A stretch of 64,000 bases of DNA from Sisyra terminalis (GCA_958496175.1 OY292275.1:44531701-44595700); one strand, 5' to 3'; numbered from the stretch's first letter, positions 11,740 through 22,800 are shown. Notes: generated from the letters alone by a model not told the origin. Numbers and translations: made by a program.

Positions 11740-12270
11740 ATGAGACGTGGATGGGTTGGCAAATAGAGCTCACGGGGTTGGGGACTAGGGGGTGGGGGTG
11801 TGTTGCAAGTGCTCCCCAAGGACACTATCTATCCATCCGTCGGTACATGTATTTCTGGGCCTTTGCGTTGCTGAGAATGAAAAGCTGCCATCAACGGAGA
11901 CGGACGGAGCTTTGGCGGAGCTTTGGTGAGTTAGAGACGCCGGCGTCATTTATTATTGACGAAGATGGCTGCATTGATCACGCACTCGTGTGCGCCGATT
12001 GAATACAAAACAATATTGGCATGACCTCCAACACTCTCGCATCTCATCCATCCTCGTCCTACACAATCCCATGGCATCGGCCACATTTTCACCTTCCGGA
12101 TCTTTTGCAACATACATCATTTTCTACTCATCCAATTAACCAAAAACAACAGCGACATCCTACTCCGGCCTAATTAACCTCATACATCGATATTGAATGC
12201 ATCTCAAAGCAAATTTCCTTTACAATCCCTCACACCCCCACACTAGGCGCTTATCTCTTCCTAATTCCGC
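11740..12270. promoter_or_regulatory. GC-richer island, candidate conserved non-coding block
   Basis: Base composition changes sharply from the AT-rich surroundings. The stretch contains CpG-containing words, two GAGCTTT copies at 11907 and 11918 inside GGAGCTTTGG repeats, and a GCGTCATTTATTATTGACGA block near 11943. An 83-codon frame (11751-12002, +) is open, but its translation looks like nothing I know and the other frames are also fairly open, as expected from composition. I infer possible enhancer or other constrained non-coding DNA. An unrecognised exon ending at the GTGAGT near 11925 cannot be excluded. Confidence 0.35.
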
Positions 12271-12670
12271 TTAAATCTAAAGTCGATACATACCAGTGGC
12301 ATGCAGCATGATTTATGAATAAGTAAGATATTCTTCTAAAAAAGCACAAGAAATGACCTTTTAATAGTCGCCAAGTGCTTATCGAACCACATACAAAAGT
12401 TCATAGATAATGAAGGTCTTATAGGAGAAAGCAGCTGAAGAATTACAGCCGATGAAATGGATAAAAAGGACATACCTATATGGACGATTCGCATCAAATC
12501 CCGAAATTAGGTAGAAAAAAATTATCAAAAATATTTTTAAAAAATTAATTTATTTTTTTGTCTATTTTGTAGTATTTGTATAACTAGATTTTACCATTGT
12601 AGTGGTCTCCAGAATAAAATTATTTTAGACGAATTATAAGGATGATTTATAATTTCGAAAGTAAGACCAT
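12271..12670. other. Unassigned AT-rich DNA
   Basis: Nothing recognised between the GC-richer island and the tandem duplication. Confidence 0.35.
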
Positions 12671-13441
12671 ACCGTCATTAAAATCGTGGCTGTTATTATT
12701 TGATAGAAAGTTGAAAGTTAGGACCCAAACTGTATTATTGTTACATTAATATAATACTCCTCTGTAAAATGTTATTTGTTATCCAGCTCCTACAAAAGAA
12801 CTACTTGTATCTCTGTATTGTACTTACAGCAATAATTTTCACTAAAGTCAATATGAATGATGCTATCATCTTTAAACAGGAAAAAACGGTAAATTTTTAG
12901 CATTAAATAAGCAAAGAAAAAAAGACAAATTTTACTAGTTTAAAAGCCATTATCTCATATATTGTCATTTCTTTGTTTCAATTTGAAATGAGGGAATGAC
13001 GAAATGAAGTACAACTTAAAAAATCTTGGTACATAAACTTTTGTTACATTGGAATTTTTCATTAAGTTTACTGACTTTGACAACCTTCAGTGCAACCGTC
13101 ATTAAATCGTAACTGTTATTATTTAATAGAGAACAAAATGTTTGACCGTCACCGTATCAATGTTACGTACATATAATACTCATCTATAATGTTTTATTTG
13201 TTGTCCTGCTCCATGAAAAAGAATAATCTTTAAACAAGAAAAATTGATGAATTTAAGAATTTAATAAGCAAAGAAATAAAAAAGTCAAATTCGATTAAAT
13301 AGTAGCTATTATCCCATATATCGTCATTCCCTCGTTTCAATTTGAAGTGAAGGAATGACCATGAGGGAATAACAAAATGAAGTATAACTTCAATAATCAT
13401 GGTTCATAAACTTTTGCTACCTCAGAATTTCTGAATAAGTT
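12671..13441 (+). repeat. Diverged tandem duplication of a ~0.4-kb unit
   Basis: Unit 1 (12671-13070) and unit 2 (13095-13441) share, in order, ACCGTCATTAAA(A)TCGT, CTGTTATTATTT, ATAATACTC, ATCTTTAAACA, TAATAAGCAAAGAAA, a GTCATT...TTTCAATTTGAA...GAATGAC block and CATAAACTTTTG(T/C)TAC. Unit 2 lacks about 60 bases around 12800-12870 of unit 1. The GTCATTCCCTC-TTTCAATTTGAA-GAGGGAATGAC segment is itself a dyad, and a third partial trace (TCAATTTGAGGGAATGACG) lies near 13510. No coding potential; origin unknown. Confidence 0.75.
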
Positions 13442-13822
13442 GTTTGTCTCTAATAATCTACTTTACTATGCAATTATTATAAAAATATAGTTAATACCTC
13501 TATCCTTCCTCAATTTGAGGGAATGACGACTGAAAATGTAATCTTGAAAATATCTACATATTTTTATTACAGGACAGATACTTCAGCACGTGTAAGATCG
13601 CTTAAATGTGTGAAATAATTTATAGTATCGCCAACAATCAAAAACCGATGAGAACCTTCATGAATGAAAATAGATGCATTCATATATCGACTGTTAGCAA
13701 AGGTGTGAAGGCATGATATTCGTTTATGGGACCATATAAAAAATATCTTTGAAAACCTGTTCTTTACTTTTCATTCCAAATTCAAAAGATTTTTGAAAAT
13801 TTATTGTGTTTTAAATCGATTA

Positions 13823-13985
13823 AGCAGGCCATTCACACTCCGATTTGCAGTTCAACTAGTGGTCCGACTTTCGAAGTTGGATCTAAAGTCGGGCCGTGAA
13901 TGATGTTGTTGGAAGTTGGATATCTAGCGGATTATTTAGGCGATCCAACTAGTTGGACTGCTAGCCGGAGCGTGAATGAACTGCT
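13823..13985. mobile_element. Harbinger-type MITE, copy 1
   Basis: A 163-bp element with inverted ends AGCAGGCCATTCACACTCCG ... CGGAGCGTGAATGAACTGCT, flanked by TTA on both sides (13820-13822 and 13986-13988). The interior is a palindromic run of GTTGGA/TCCAAC, CCGACTT and AACTAGT words. A 3-bp TWA duplication and short inverted ends are typical of the PIF/Harbinger superfamily; this assignment is from the target site only. The second copy is at 35181-35375. Confidence 0.8.
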
Positions 13986-14999
13986 TTAGTAAAAATATAC
14001 AAACATTTTTTTTTTTTTAAAAAAGCTCAAAAATGTGCTAATCTCAAGTTTGGGAGATTGTGCAGGAATGATTTTCAGGATACTATTTAAGACATTTATT
14101 TTGAAAGTGGCCTAAAGCAATTTCAAGGACAGTCCATGCGAAAACTTTTGATTTGCTAATAGACTAGATTATACTGATATTTGTACTTTAAAATTTTTAG
14201 AAATTATTGATGATATTCGTTTTCGGCTCATTAGAAGTAATTTCTTTGATTGAGAAATTTATGTATTTATTGGTGCAAAAATATTAGCTTCTTGAACTAC
14301 TCTTGCAATGGACTTAGACCACTTTCAAAATAAATGGTTTATTTAATTATTGTTCTATGAAGATATAAGATTTGGTTCAAAAATTATAACCAATTGCACT
14401 AACCCAATAATGTTCTTTTCGAAAAAAAACCATCATACTAGGGAAACCTTCAGGATAATTAGTAGTGATATTTTTAAGTGAAAAAGATACCCGACGATTT
14501 CACAATAATTTCCGAGGACTGTACGCCACTGATAATTATAGTCCATACGAGATCATCTGTTGCTATCTTATGACATGAGCTTTTTCATCACGAACATGCC
14601 TACTTAAAACGAAAAGTTCTTCCCGTTTTAAATTTCCTAATTAAATCATGAAACATAACATTTCATTTTTGAAACGGCTAAAAACATTGTCTTATTCATT
14701 TGTATATGTACATTGTACACGTTTCAGTTGCAAATATATTATGTATAAATGAATTCACCTCTGTCATTATTTATAAAATTAAAATTTCAAACATGAAAAC
14801 AGGCCTTATTAAAATAACAAAAAGTTATATTATGTTTGTAAAGCTCGAACGCAAAAAGTGAGCTTGACACGCTCTCACGAACTTTGATTAAAAACAAATT
14901 TGTGTATTTCGACGAAAAAAGCAATAAAACCGGCAACGTGCATAGCAGCGACACGTTATATGGATTTTTTCATTCTCTAAATTAATTATTTCCATGTTG
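13986..14999. other. AT-rich DNA, nothing recognised
   Basis: No gene, element or repeat could be supported in this stretch. Confidence 0.4.
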
Positions 15000-15660
15000 A
15001 TCGTATTGTCCAAAAGGTCATAACCATTACGTGTTCCATTTGTTTCCCGTTAATCCAGGCGACCAACCGTTGCCACAATTCCCATTTCGAGACATACGGC
15101 ATGACACAAATAAACGTTCCAGCAACTAAGATGGGATTACTTTGGACATATTTCCCTTGAAAAACAAGCGGCGGTGGAGAGTTTTTGGTGGTGGCTTTTC
15201 ATTCGCTGTGTAGGTCTTTGCGGATGCTAAAGATGTTGCATATTCCAGCAGTCAAGTAGTGGGATGCTGATTTGATCGAAAAGATCATAAGCTCGTTGGT
15301 TCCCTCGCTCCCTTGCCTTGTTCCTGCTTTGCTCGATCTCATTCTGAGCTTGCGAGGGAAGAGCTTTAAGTTGACCTAGTGCCCTGCATGTGACCTGTCT
15401 ATATGTGTGTGTGTTGCACGCCCGTGTTATGCACGCCATTCAAAACCAACATCGTTTTCCTATTGCGATCCCGTTTCGTTCCCGCATCCACCCTCACCTC
15501 ATTTCATGAGCCACGACTTCACTGCCGAGCCATATTCTATAATTTGTCTTGTTTTCTCGTTCGGGGCTCTTGTCAAGGCTAAATATTTCCGTCGTATGAC
15601 GGGAATATTGTTCCCATTTCATCCCGACGAAGCCCACCGGGATCATGAGTGTCTCTAAAT
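15000..15660. promoter_or_regulatory. GC-richer island, candidate conserved non-coding block
   Basis: Markedly richer in G/C and CpG than its surroundings, with a GAGCTTT at 15361 and a short TG repeat near 15404. Open frames of 70 and 83 codons occur on opposite strands (15227-15439 minus, 15407-15658 plus). That is what stop-poor composition produces and neither shows a domain. I infer constrained non-coding DNA or a promoter-proximal region; an unrecognised exon is possible. Confidence 0.35.
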
Positions 15661-17040
15661 GGATTCCAGAAGCGTATTATTTCATTATGCCTGTCAAATT
15701 AGAATAAAAGAATGGGACGTTCTGAAGAATAATCGGCAAAAAAGGGGATGACAGGGTGAAACGAAGAAAATGTGAGCTTGAACGAAGACAGAACGAAACG
15801 ATAAACAATTAAAAAAGCTTCTTCTTCTAATAAAGAGTAGGCCATTTGTTTTAGATTTTATCAAATATTAATTAATCACACTTTTTGAACTTCTTTATTT
15901 TTATTAATAACTTATCCTTTAAAAAGGATAGTTTAGCTTTTAAGTTTTCCAACACCTCGATAAAGTCTTAATAAACTTTTTTGTCAGCAGATTGAAATTA
16001 ACCAAAATGTTTCATATAAACTGTTAAGATCAAAATTATAATACGAACCTAGTTTAACTGAACAATGGGTAACCAGGTGACCCATAGTTCAAAGATCTTT
16101 AAAGCATAATTTTAACGATTAAAAATTTGAGCTTCTCGAAAGTTATTAGAATTTCAGAAAATTGTTTTAATAAGAAAATTCTTTAACCCGCTCGAAGATC
16201 AAATAATGAAGTCTGAACTCATAAAAATGGAATGTTTATTTTCATTATTATAAAGTAAAATAATGGAAAACTTGAATTTTAAGCCGAAAAGTTAAATTAT
16301 CAACTTTTGTAACATTTAATGTAGGAAATAGTATTTGAGATCAACAGGCAAGAAAGTCGTTTGTTTGACCCTATTCGATCCGTGCATGATGGAAACGACA
16401 TCTGACGGCTAATTGTGCTAAATTTTCTATTATGTGGATTCGTTACCGTACTTTTGATTGTCGTCGCTTTAAAAAGAAAAAAGAAGAAATAAGAAGAAAA
16501 TAGAAAAATAGGAAAAAGTGTTGATATATCAGTGAGTTAGTGAATTCTATGTTTATTCCGACATATATTAGTTTTCGCAATTAAGAACTCGACAACTCTT
16601 ACCTACCATTTTTATGTTTAATTTTCACGTGTTTATTTACAAGAGCATAACCTAACGAAATTTCGACCACTATTAGCGCTGCAATCGATTCAGTTGTCCC
16701 CTCTATAACGTTGCTCCCGACGAATAGTAATTGCGCAATATTAGAACATTAATGATATAAATAATTTCTTCATCTAGTTTTTATTTAGCTTTATTTCAAC
16801 TGGACACTCCTGAAAGTTGAGTTTTTTGTTACATGGTATTGTGCATTTTAAATTATTTCCAAACGATTTCATTCTACACTGATTATTTTAGAAATTTCAG
16901 GTAAAAAAATCTAATGCTTTTAGTTAAGGTACTTAAAACTATACTGAAATCATGCGATAAGTCCTAAAATTCGATTGAGAGAGTTTTCGAATGCTAAATT
17001 TGAGTTTGATTAACGGATCAGATTCAAAAGACATTGAATT
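15661..17040. other. AT-rich DNA, nothing recognised
   Basis: No supported feature. A purine-rich AAGAAGAAATAAGAAGAAAA run lies near 16478. Confidence 0.4.
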
Positions 17041-17450
17041 CAAAGAAAAGTTGAGTTTACTGTGTTATGGTTTCACATGGCGAACAACTTGTGTTTTTGT
17101 GGTCCGAATTGGATGTAATTGATATGGAGGTCATGTTTTTTCAACAGGACGGTGCTATCTGCCACACAGCAAACTATACAATGGTATATTAGACGAATAA
17201 GCGGTCAACATTAGCCACCAAGATCATACGATCTAATATTAATAGATTTTTTCTTTGGAGCCTTGAAAAATAAACAATGTAGATATGAAAATAAATATGA
17301 AATAGTTGAACATATTGAAGAGAAAATACGGCGCGTATTTGATGAAATACAGCCACGATTACAGGAAAACGTTTTTCAAAATTTCCACAAAAGAATAACC
17401 CTATGCTGAAGATTTCTTGGTGGACTTTTGCTTGATGTTGTATTTCACGT
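17041..17450 (+). pseudogene. Mariner/Tc1-superfamily transposase relic (C-terminal half)
   Basis: Translation gives FFQQDGAICHTANYTM around 17137-17185 (the second catalytic Asp block). After a frame change it gives PPRSYDL..., then DFFFGALKNKQCRYENK, then VFDEIQPRLQENVFQNFHKRI and a short tail ending DVVFHV. This order, QQDGA-CHTA, WPPRS-DL-P-DFF, LK-K, F-EIQ, then a ...F--RI block, is the C-terminal half of an insect mariner/IS630-type transposase. Such enzymes cut and rejoin element ends. Several stops and at least one frameshift kill it. No terminal inverted repeats were identified. Confidence 0.72.
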
Positions 17451-20407
17451 CTAATCGGAGCTATTTTTCTTTATATTGAAAAAGAAATGATTGCTTTGTT
17501 CAAAAACTAGTCGTATTTTTCTTTAAAATTAAATTTGGTTTCTTATTGAAGCACTCTTTACCCATAATCGTTATATAAGCTTAATATAAGATCAGTGAAA
17601 ATAAGCAAATATTGGATAGGCTAAGATTAGAGTAAAATGTTTACTCTAGTTTACTAGAGTTTTAAATGAACAGATAAAGTAAATGTTTTAATAGAAGGGG
17701 ATATATTAAAGAAAATAGTGATTTTAATAATTTATATTAGAAACATAAATTTCACGCAAAATTCCCAATAGACAATTGAATTATTACCAACCTTGTTGGC
17801 ATTAAGATTACGGAAATACAGATTTTATTAATATTTCACTTACTTGAATAAAATTATTGTTTCCTCGATTAACTGAGCGCCATTAAAAATATAATTTACA
17901 CCAGTTTTTGACTTTTAATGAAAGAAAAATAATTAATTAACAATAAAGTATCAATAATTCAAACAATGCACTAATATCAGATGACAGCACGCACTCTGTT
18001 ATGCAAGAGTTCATTAGCCAATGAGATTGCGAAATTTGAAGATGTTCATTTGTTTTGATTATTGAAATTTTGAAAATTTAACTAAGCCACTCCCCAGAGT
18101 CAATTCCACATAATGTAAGTACATATTCAGACTAAGCAATGAGTAATTAACATTGAACTCGAAAGTGGTTTTAATTTTAATTTTTTCACTATGGATTGTC
18201 CTTACAAAAAAAAATGAAAAAACATATAAACTATACAGAAAGTATATATAACTTAAAAAAAATATTTTTAGATTGCTACTAAGATTGTTTCATGGATAAA
18301 AAATTTTTTTATTGATTTTAAAAAGCTATAAATAAAGTTGTTATTTTTTTTTCAAAAATGGTATTATCAACTCCTACATCATATTTAAAGTTTCGATCAA
18401 TCGGTGAAGTTAATTTTAAGGAAACAAATGTTTCCAGTTTTCAATTATTATTATTTTTTCACAAAAACTAATTAAGATAGACATTTGAAGCTTTTAGGAT
18501 CTTAGTATTTAGTATTAGTAGGTACCCATACTTCTCTTAGGTATCATTAAAATATCTTTCCGGGATCAATTCATCATACTTATAACCGAAGGCTCTTTGC
18601 ATAGAGAAAATAAATACAAAGTAAATGTCGTTAAAATTTCGTATTGATTTTGTTTTTTTTCCTTGTTTTTTTGGAAAATTCTTCAAAACCTTAAATCGAT
18701 TCATCGTTTTCGTGTTTATGTCCCATTATTAGTTTTCGTACGTCTACGAAATTTGCGTTGAACGAAATAAATTATCAGTGACGTACTTTCAATTTTATCA
18801 TGTTTTCACTTTTAAATTACATTTATTTGTGTTTTTACTTGCTACATGGTCCCTCAATATTGATCAATTTCTAATGTAAATTACACAAAACAAATTATGT
18901 TGTTTAAAAAATCAAAAAAATCCATAGACATGTATATTTAGTCGAAAGAAAGGAAAACTGTTTTAAATCCATCTAGCTTTGGCGTTTGTGCTTCAAAAAG
19001 CTCTTCGGCAAAAGTGGGATGAGGGAATTAGGCTACGAAATCAGGAATGGCGGACGGCTGCGGTATTGGAAATGGCGTAAATTACGTTTAAAGCTTTTTC
19101 AGTTTTCCCACTTAGCGTAATTGGTCTGAGACGATGACGTTGCTGCTTCACTTTTAATGAATTCAAAGAATAAAAATTTTATGGCTCTATAAATTCTAAG
19201 TGAACATAATCTCGAATAAGAACATAATTATTAAGAATAAAAATGAAATAACCTTGCAAGCATAAATTTTACATTTTTGAAAACAGTTTTTATTTACTTT
19301 TTTTGCCATGGAAGTTAATATTTGTCCAGGATTGTCACATGAAATTAGATGCAGTAAGAAAAACAATTATTTAGACTATAAAACATATTGATTAAAAGAC
19401 CTAGTTGTATAATATTATATAGTTTGTATAAACCTAGTTATAAAATTAATAAAATAATATCATGCAAATGTTTATTAGAGCTAACCTTAAAAAATCGGTA
19501 ATCTAGTCGAAAACGATAATTTTCAAGGTAGTCGCTTCAAAAATTCTAGATTCTATGTTTTAAATTGCGACTTTTGAAAATAATCTTGGTTTTTTCTGAT
19601 CTTCCCGGAAGAAAAAGCCGAGAGGTGTCAAATCACATAATCTAAAAAGAGAATTCACATTTCTTTGTCGAGAAAATAAGCGAAGATTAGAAATTAGCGA
19701 ATTTAAGAAATTAAAAAAATAATTTATGAATTTGTGTTCGTAGTGTGGCATACTGCAACTAGTCTTGTTAAAAATATAAAAATTGTTCTAATCCATTCTT
19801 TCAATTTGTGGCAAAAATAATCGTTTAATATGGTACCTCAGAATTGATGGTGTAACCGCATTTACGGACTCATTTTCGATTAAATAAGGTCTAATGAAAT
19901 CCTTAGACCACAATGCATAGCAGATAGTCAATATGGTTATTGCTAGAATCAAATTTTGTTGTGGCCACCAAAATACTAATGAAGTAAACGTTTTTTTTTA
20001 TTTATCAAACATTTTGTAGAGTTCTTGAGTAGCTTTAATGCAATCCACTATCTAACACGATTCCTTAAAAATAAAAAGTTAATATTCAAGTATTAAATTA
20101 TTATATTGACTATATAAAAAATAGATGGATGACTTTGACAAAACGACGTTTACTTTATTGAATCTAATAAATGAAGAACCTAATGTATTCCAAAACTCAG
20201 TATTGCGATTATAATAAAGTGTCTCCTTTTTTCCCCCATACCAACCCGTATTATATATATGCACACGTATAAGTGATAAACTTAACGAAAGTTAGTTTAT
20301 AGGATCACCAACAAATTATAAACGTTCCAAACAGAGAAATTATGAAAAAAATCATTCATTTCTTGAAATGGACAGCATTGTATCTTAAAAGTAACAAATA
20401 TAAATAA
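17451..20407. other. AT-rich DNA with one small GC-richer patch
   Basis: Mostly featureless. The patch at about 18970-19150 is GC-richer, carries AAAGCTC at 18997, and resembles the other non-repetitive islands (candidate constrained non-coding DNA). I see no transposon or gene elsewhere in the stretch. Confidence 0.35.
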
Positions 20408-20578
20408 AAGCCTACAGGTGGCCGAGTGGTTGAGGTTACCGCTCTAAAACTGGTAGGGTTTGGATTCGATCTCTGTATCGAGCAAAATTTCGATGTTTCT
20501 CGATTACGGATTTTTACTATTCCTAGAGTCGCTAGTAATAAAGCGACGATAAATGACGATAAAAAAAGATAAATAAGC
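20408..20578 (+). mobile_element. tRNA-derived SINE family 1, copy 1
   Basis: The head resembles a tRNA and carries a polymerase III internal promoter: A box TGGCCGAGTGG at 20419 and B box-like GGATTCGATCT at 20462. The tRNA-unrelated body reads CTCGATTACGGATTTTTACT then CTAGAGTCGCTAGTAATAAA and ends GCGACGATAAATGACGAT plus an A-rich tail. Body and head recur at 29510-29675 (minus), 30072-30226 (minus), 43564-43705 (+) and 51297-51450 (+), defining a family. SINEs borrow LINE machinery, perhaps that of the LINE families seen here, but no shared 3' end was established. Confidence 0.8.
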
Positions 20579-20970
20579 AACGAGTCACGATGAATCGGAC
20601 TTGTTTCCCTTAGAATAAAATACAAAATACTAACCTCACCAGCAAAATAGTTCGCTCTATTTTCCCGTTATTGTCTAAATTATTGAGTAAATCACTACCC
20701 TATACTGTTTTACTAAAGTCATAATTCATTGTGTTACACCCTAATGATTTTTTAATTCGTATTTGAAATTTTTCATTCCAATCGAAAATTATAGACTACC
20801 TATTGGGCTAACAATAACTACCGTCTAATCACACGGATTTCACACGCTAGTAAAATTATTCATTAGACTTTCGAAGCACGGCTCAAAGCATTTCTACACG
20901 ACCAAAGAATTCACCATTGAATTAATTTGCATGAAAAATAATCCGATTTAGTTATCGTCGCATTCTATAA
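20579..20970. other. Spacer between SINE and the transporter pseudogene
   Basis: AT-rich, no recognised feature. A first exon or promoter of the pseudogene could lie here but no signal is clear. Confidence 0.3.
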
Positions 20971-21576
20971 AGTTGGTTTATTAAGATTTCTTTGTATCTG
21001 GTTGGCCTTTACGAAATCTCCAAAGTTAAAGACAAAATAAATAGCTCATTAATTAGCGATAAGGAATTAGAATTACTCCATAAACTAGGAACACTTTCGG
21101 TTGAGACAGGGGTAGTTGATATCTTAAATAACCTTGGGAATGTCATGGACTGCATATAAACCTATACAATTCCAATAAAGTGATGGTTTCAAGTAAAACT
21201 ATCGCTATGGACCGGCCTGTGCTGGATGGCTGATAGTATGGAAATGACTATTCTGTCAATACTGTCACCGGCATTGCACTGTCAGTGGAATATATCACGG
21301 TATAAGATTTGTTTTATCCTTCACGAAAGTTTGCTACTATTTCTCTCTTAAACAGTCCAACAGATATAAATAGCATTTTGTATAGACGTTGGGTTAGTCT
21401 CAGTAAAAAATATTCAGGATTTTAAATTGTATTTAATTATACAAAATACGTATATTATTATTTTTTCGTATTTTTCGTAGATACCAACCAGCTTTAACTA
21501 CAACAATAGTTTTTATGGAATGATGTTAAGTTCGACGTTTTGGAGTAACGTAAGTGATAGATATGGACGTAAACAG
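20971..21576 (+). pseudogene. SVOP-like (synaptic vesicle 2-related) transporter, first two exons, broken
   Basis: Two exons of a major-facilitator-superfamily membrane transporter of the SVOP/SV2-related type (vesicle or plasma membrane, substrate unknown). Exon A runs to 21299. It reads ...LSVETGVVDILNNLGN..., then after stops [25 protein letters not shown] and LHCQWNIS, matching the region up to and including TM1. It ends CG|GTATAAG. The intron is 21300-21480 with a pyrimidine-rich acceptor TTTTTCGTAG. Exon B (21481-21576) reads YQPALTTTIVF, then in the next frame YGMMLSSTFW and the MFS loop signature DRYGRKQ, ending CAG|GTACAT. The split Arg codon joins correctly, so the intron is genuine and the copy is not retroposed. 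Defects: TAA at 21157, TGA at 21181, about six codons missing before WFQ, and one T missing at 21510-21514. The remaining 10 TM segments are not found in the window. Alternative: a real gene with assembly errors. Confidence 0.82.
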
Positions 21577-21679
21577 GTACATATTTGAAATAATTTAAAT
21601 CAATAATTCAATTCACACTTATTTTCAATTCATACTGACAAATGCTTCTAGAAAGCTGGAAAATAGTTTGTTGCATTAT

Positions 21680-22185
21680 TTTTTTTACCGAGACATCGAT
21701 TCGCAATTTGTCCCCGGGTAATAAATAAATAAGGTATAATAAGAGAACAGTATGGGAAAGACCGTATCCCATAAGAACCTTAAGGTGTTACAGGGTCTTT
21801 GAATAGTAGCTCCAGAAATGAGACGCGATTCAACCTTTGGTGGTGGTCCGAATTATCCAGAAGATTGACAGCCAAATAGTTGGGGTGTTTTTGCAATCTT
21901 TTCATGGATTTTTTTTTATTGTATCTCTTGCTCCTTACCGTAGTTACTTTGAGGTGCTTGTGTATTTCATAGTTAGTAACGTACCAAGGGGTGTCAGTGA
22001 TTAACCTTAGGATTTTCGAATAAAAGCGTTGAATTTTGTACACGTTGGAGCCCACTGGCGGCTCCCCATAACTGTTATCCATATGTCCCAATGGAATTTA
22101 GTACGGACTTGTAGATAGTTAACTAGCTATCCAGGGAAAGTTCCAATCTTCCATTTAAGAGCCATCACAGCTTTCAATCTATTAT
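21680..22185 (-). mobile_element. Jockey-type LINE fragment (minus), 3' end
   Basis: Read on the minus strand: a decayed WLLNGRLELSLD..., IYKSVLNSIGTYG and QLWGAAS block, then in another frame KIQRFYSKILRLITDTPWYV, then HPNYLAVNLLDNSD, a short 3' UTR and an A-run (T-run 21680-21687 on +). This is the C-terminal tail of a jockey-type reverse transcriptase, truncated at its 5' side. It sits about 100 bases behind the second exon of the transporter pseudogene, in what would be the next intron. A frameshift and several stops make it older than 4290-5608. Confidence 0.8.
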
Positions 22186-22579
22186 AATATGAGCTTTAAG
22201 TATTAATTTTTAGCACTTTTTTTGTAATTTACCATTTCTTCCTCTTTTCTATGGAAAATTAATAACAGAAAAATAGAAATAAGAGAAAAGACCAAAGCAG
22301 CTATTAAAAAGTGAAAATCTAAAAATGTAAGTGTTAACTTATTAAACAAAAACGAGCTTTGAGCTTTTGCCAGAAGTATTTCAATTGGCATTGTAATGTT
22401 GTTATATACTACGAGGAAACTTTTACTAGGTGACAAATTGAAATCGCTCGCACTGATTCACAACCCAACTCACAAAACCCAAGACAAATTAGAATTTAAC
22501 AGGAAAACATTCAGATAACTTGAAAGCTCTTTTGTTTTCTTGTGATTTCGAAACATCTGTGCTTCAAAAATTAAAGACC

Positions 22580-22800
22580 GAGGTAAATACAGAGAAATCA
22601 AACACTAAGATGTATACGATTTTAAAGGAAAACGACTGGAACAACTACCACATGTTGAATATGATCGGGATGTAGGTCGGAAATATGAATTGTTCAATTT
22701 CTTAAATTCGTTCTTACAGAACAATACGAATTTTAAGAGAAGAACAATATTTCCGGATAAAATGAAAATAAGAAGTGATTCTGAATCTAGGCAAACAATT
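22580..22800 (+). pseudogene. Possible mariner-like transposase relic (middle part)
   Basis: A nearly open frame with one TAA reads ...LEQLPHVEYDRDVGRKYELF, NFLNSFLQNNTNF and RTIFPDKMKI. The spacing R-x3-(L/F)-F-x-F-L ... N-x-x-F ... I-F-x-D resembles the segment around the first catalytic Asp of mariner-type transposases (R-x-x-F--W--- N-P-F ... I-L-F-(S/T)-D-E). The Glu after Asp is Lys here. It could be from the same family as 17041-17450, but the parts do not overlap so this cannot be tested. The downstream open frame to 22932 has no further motifs. Assignment is tentative. Confidence 0.4.

Noticed and set aside
20419..20472. Possible tRNA gene (A and B box present)
   Set aside because: No cloverleaf with acceptor stem or anticodon arm can be drawn, and the sequence is the head of a dispersed SINE.
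20356..20625. 89-codon minus-strand open frame
   Set aside because: Antisense of SINE family 1 copy 1.
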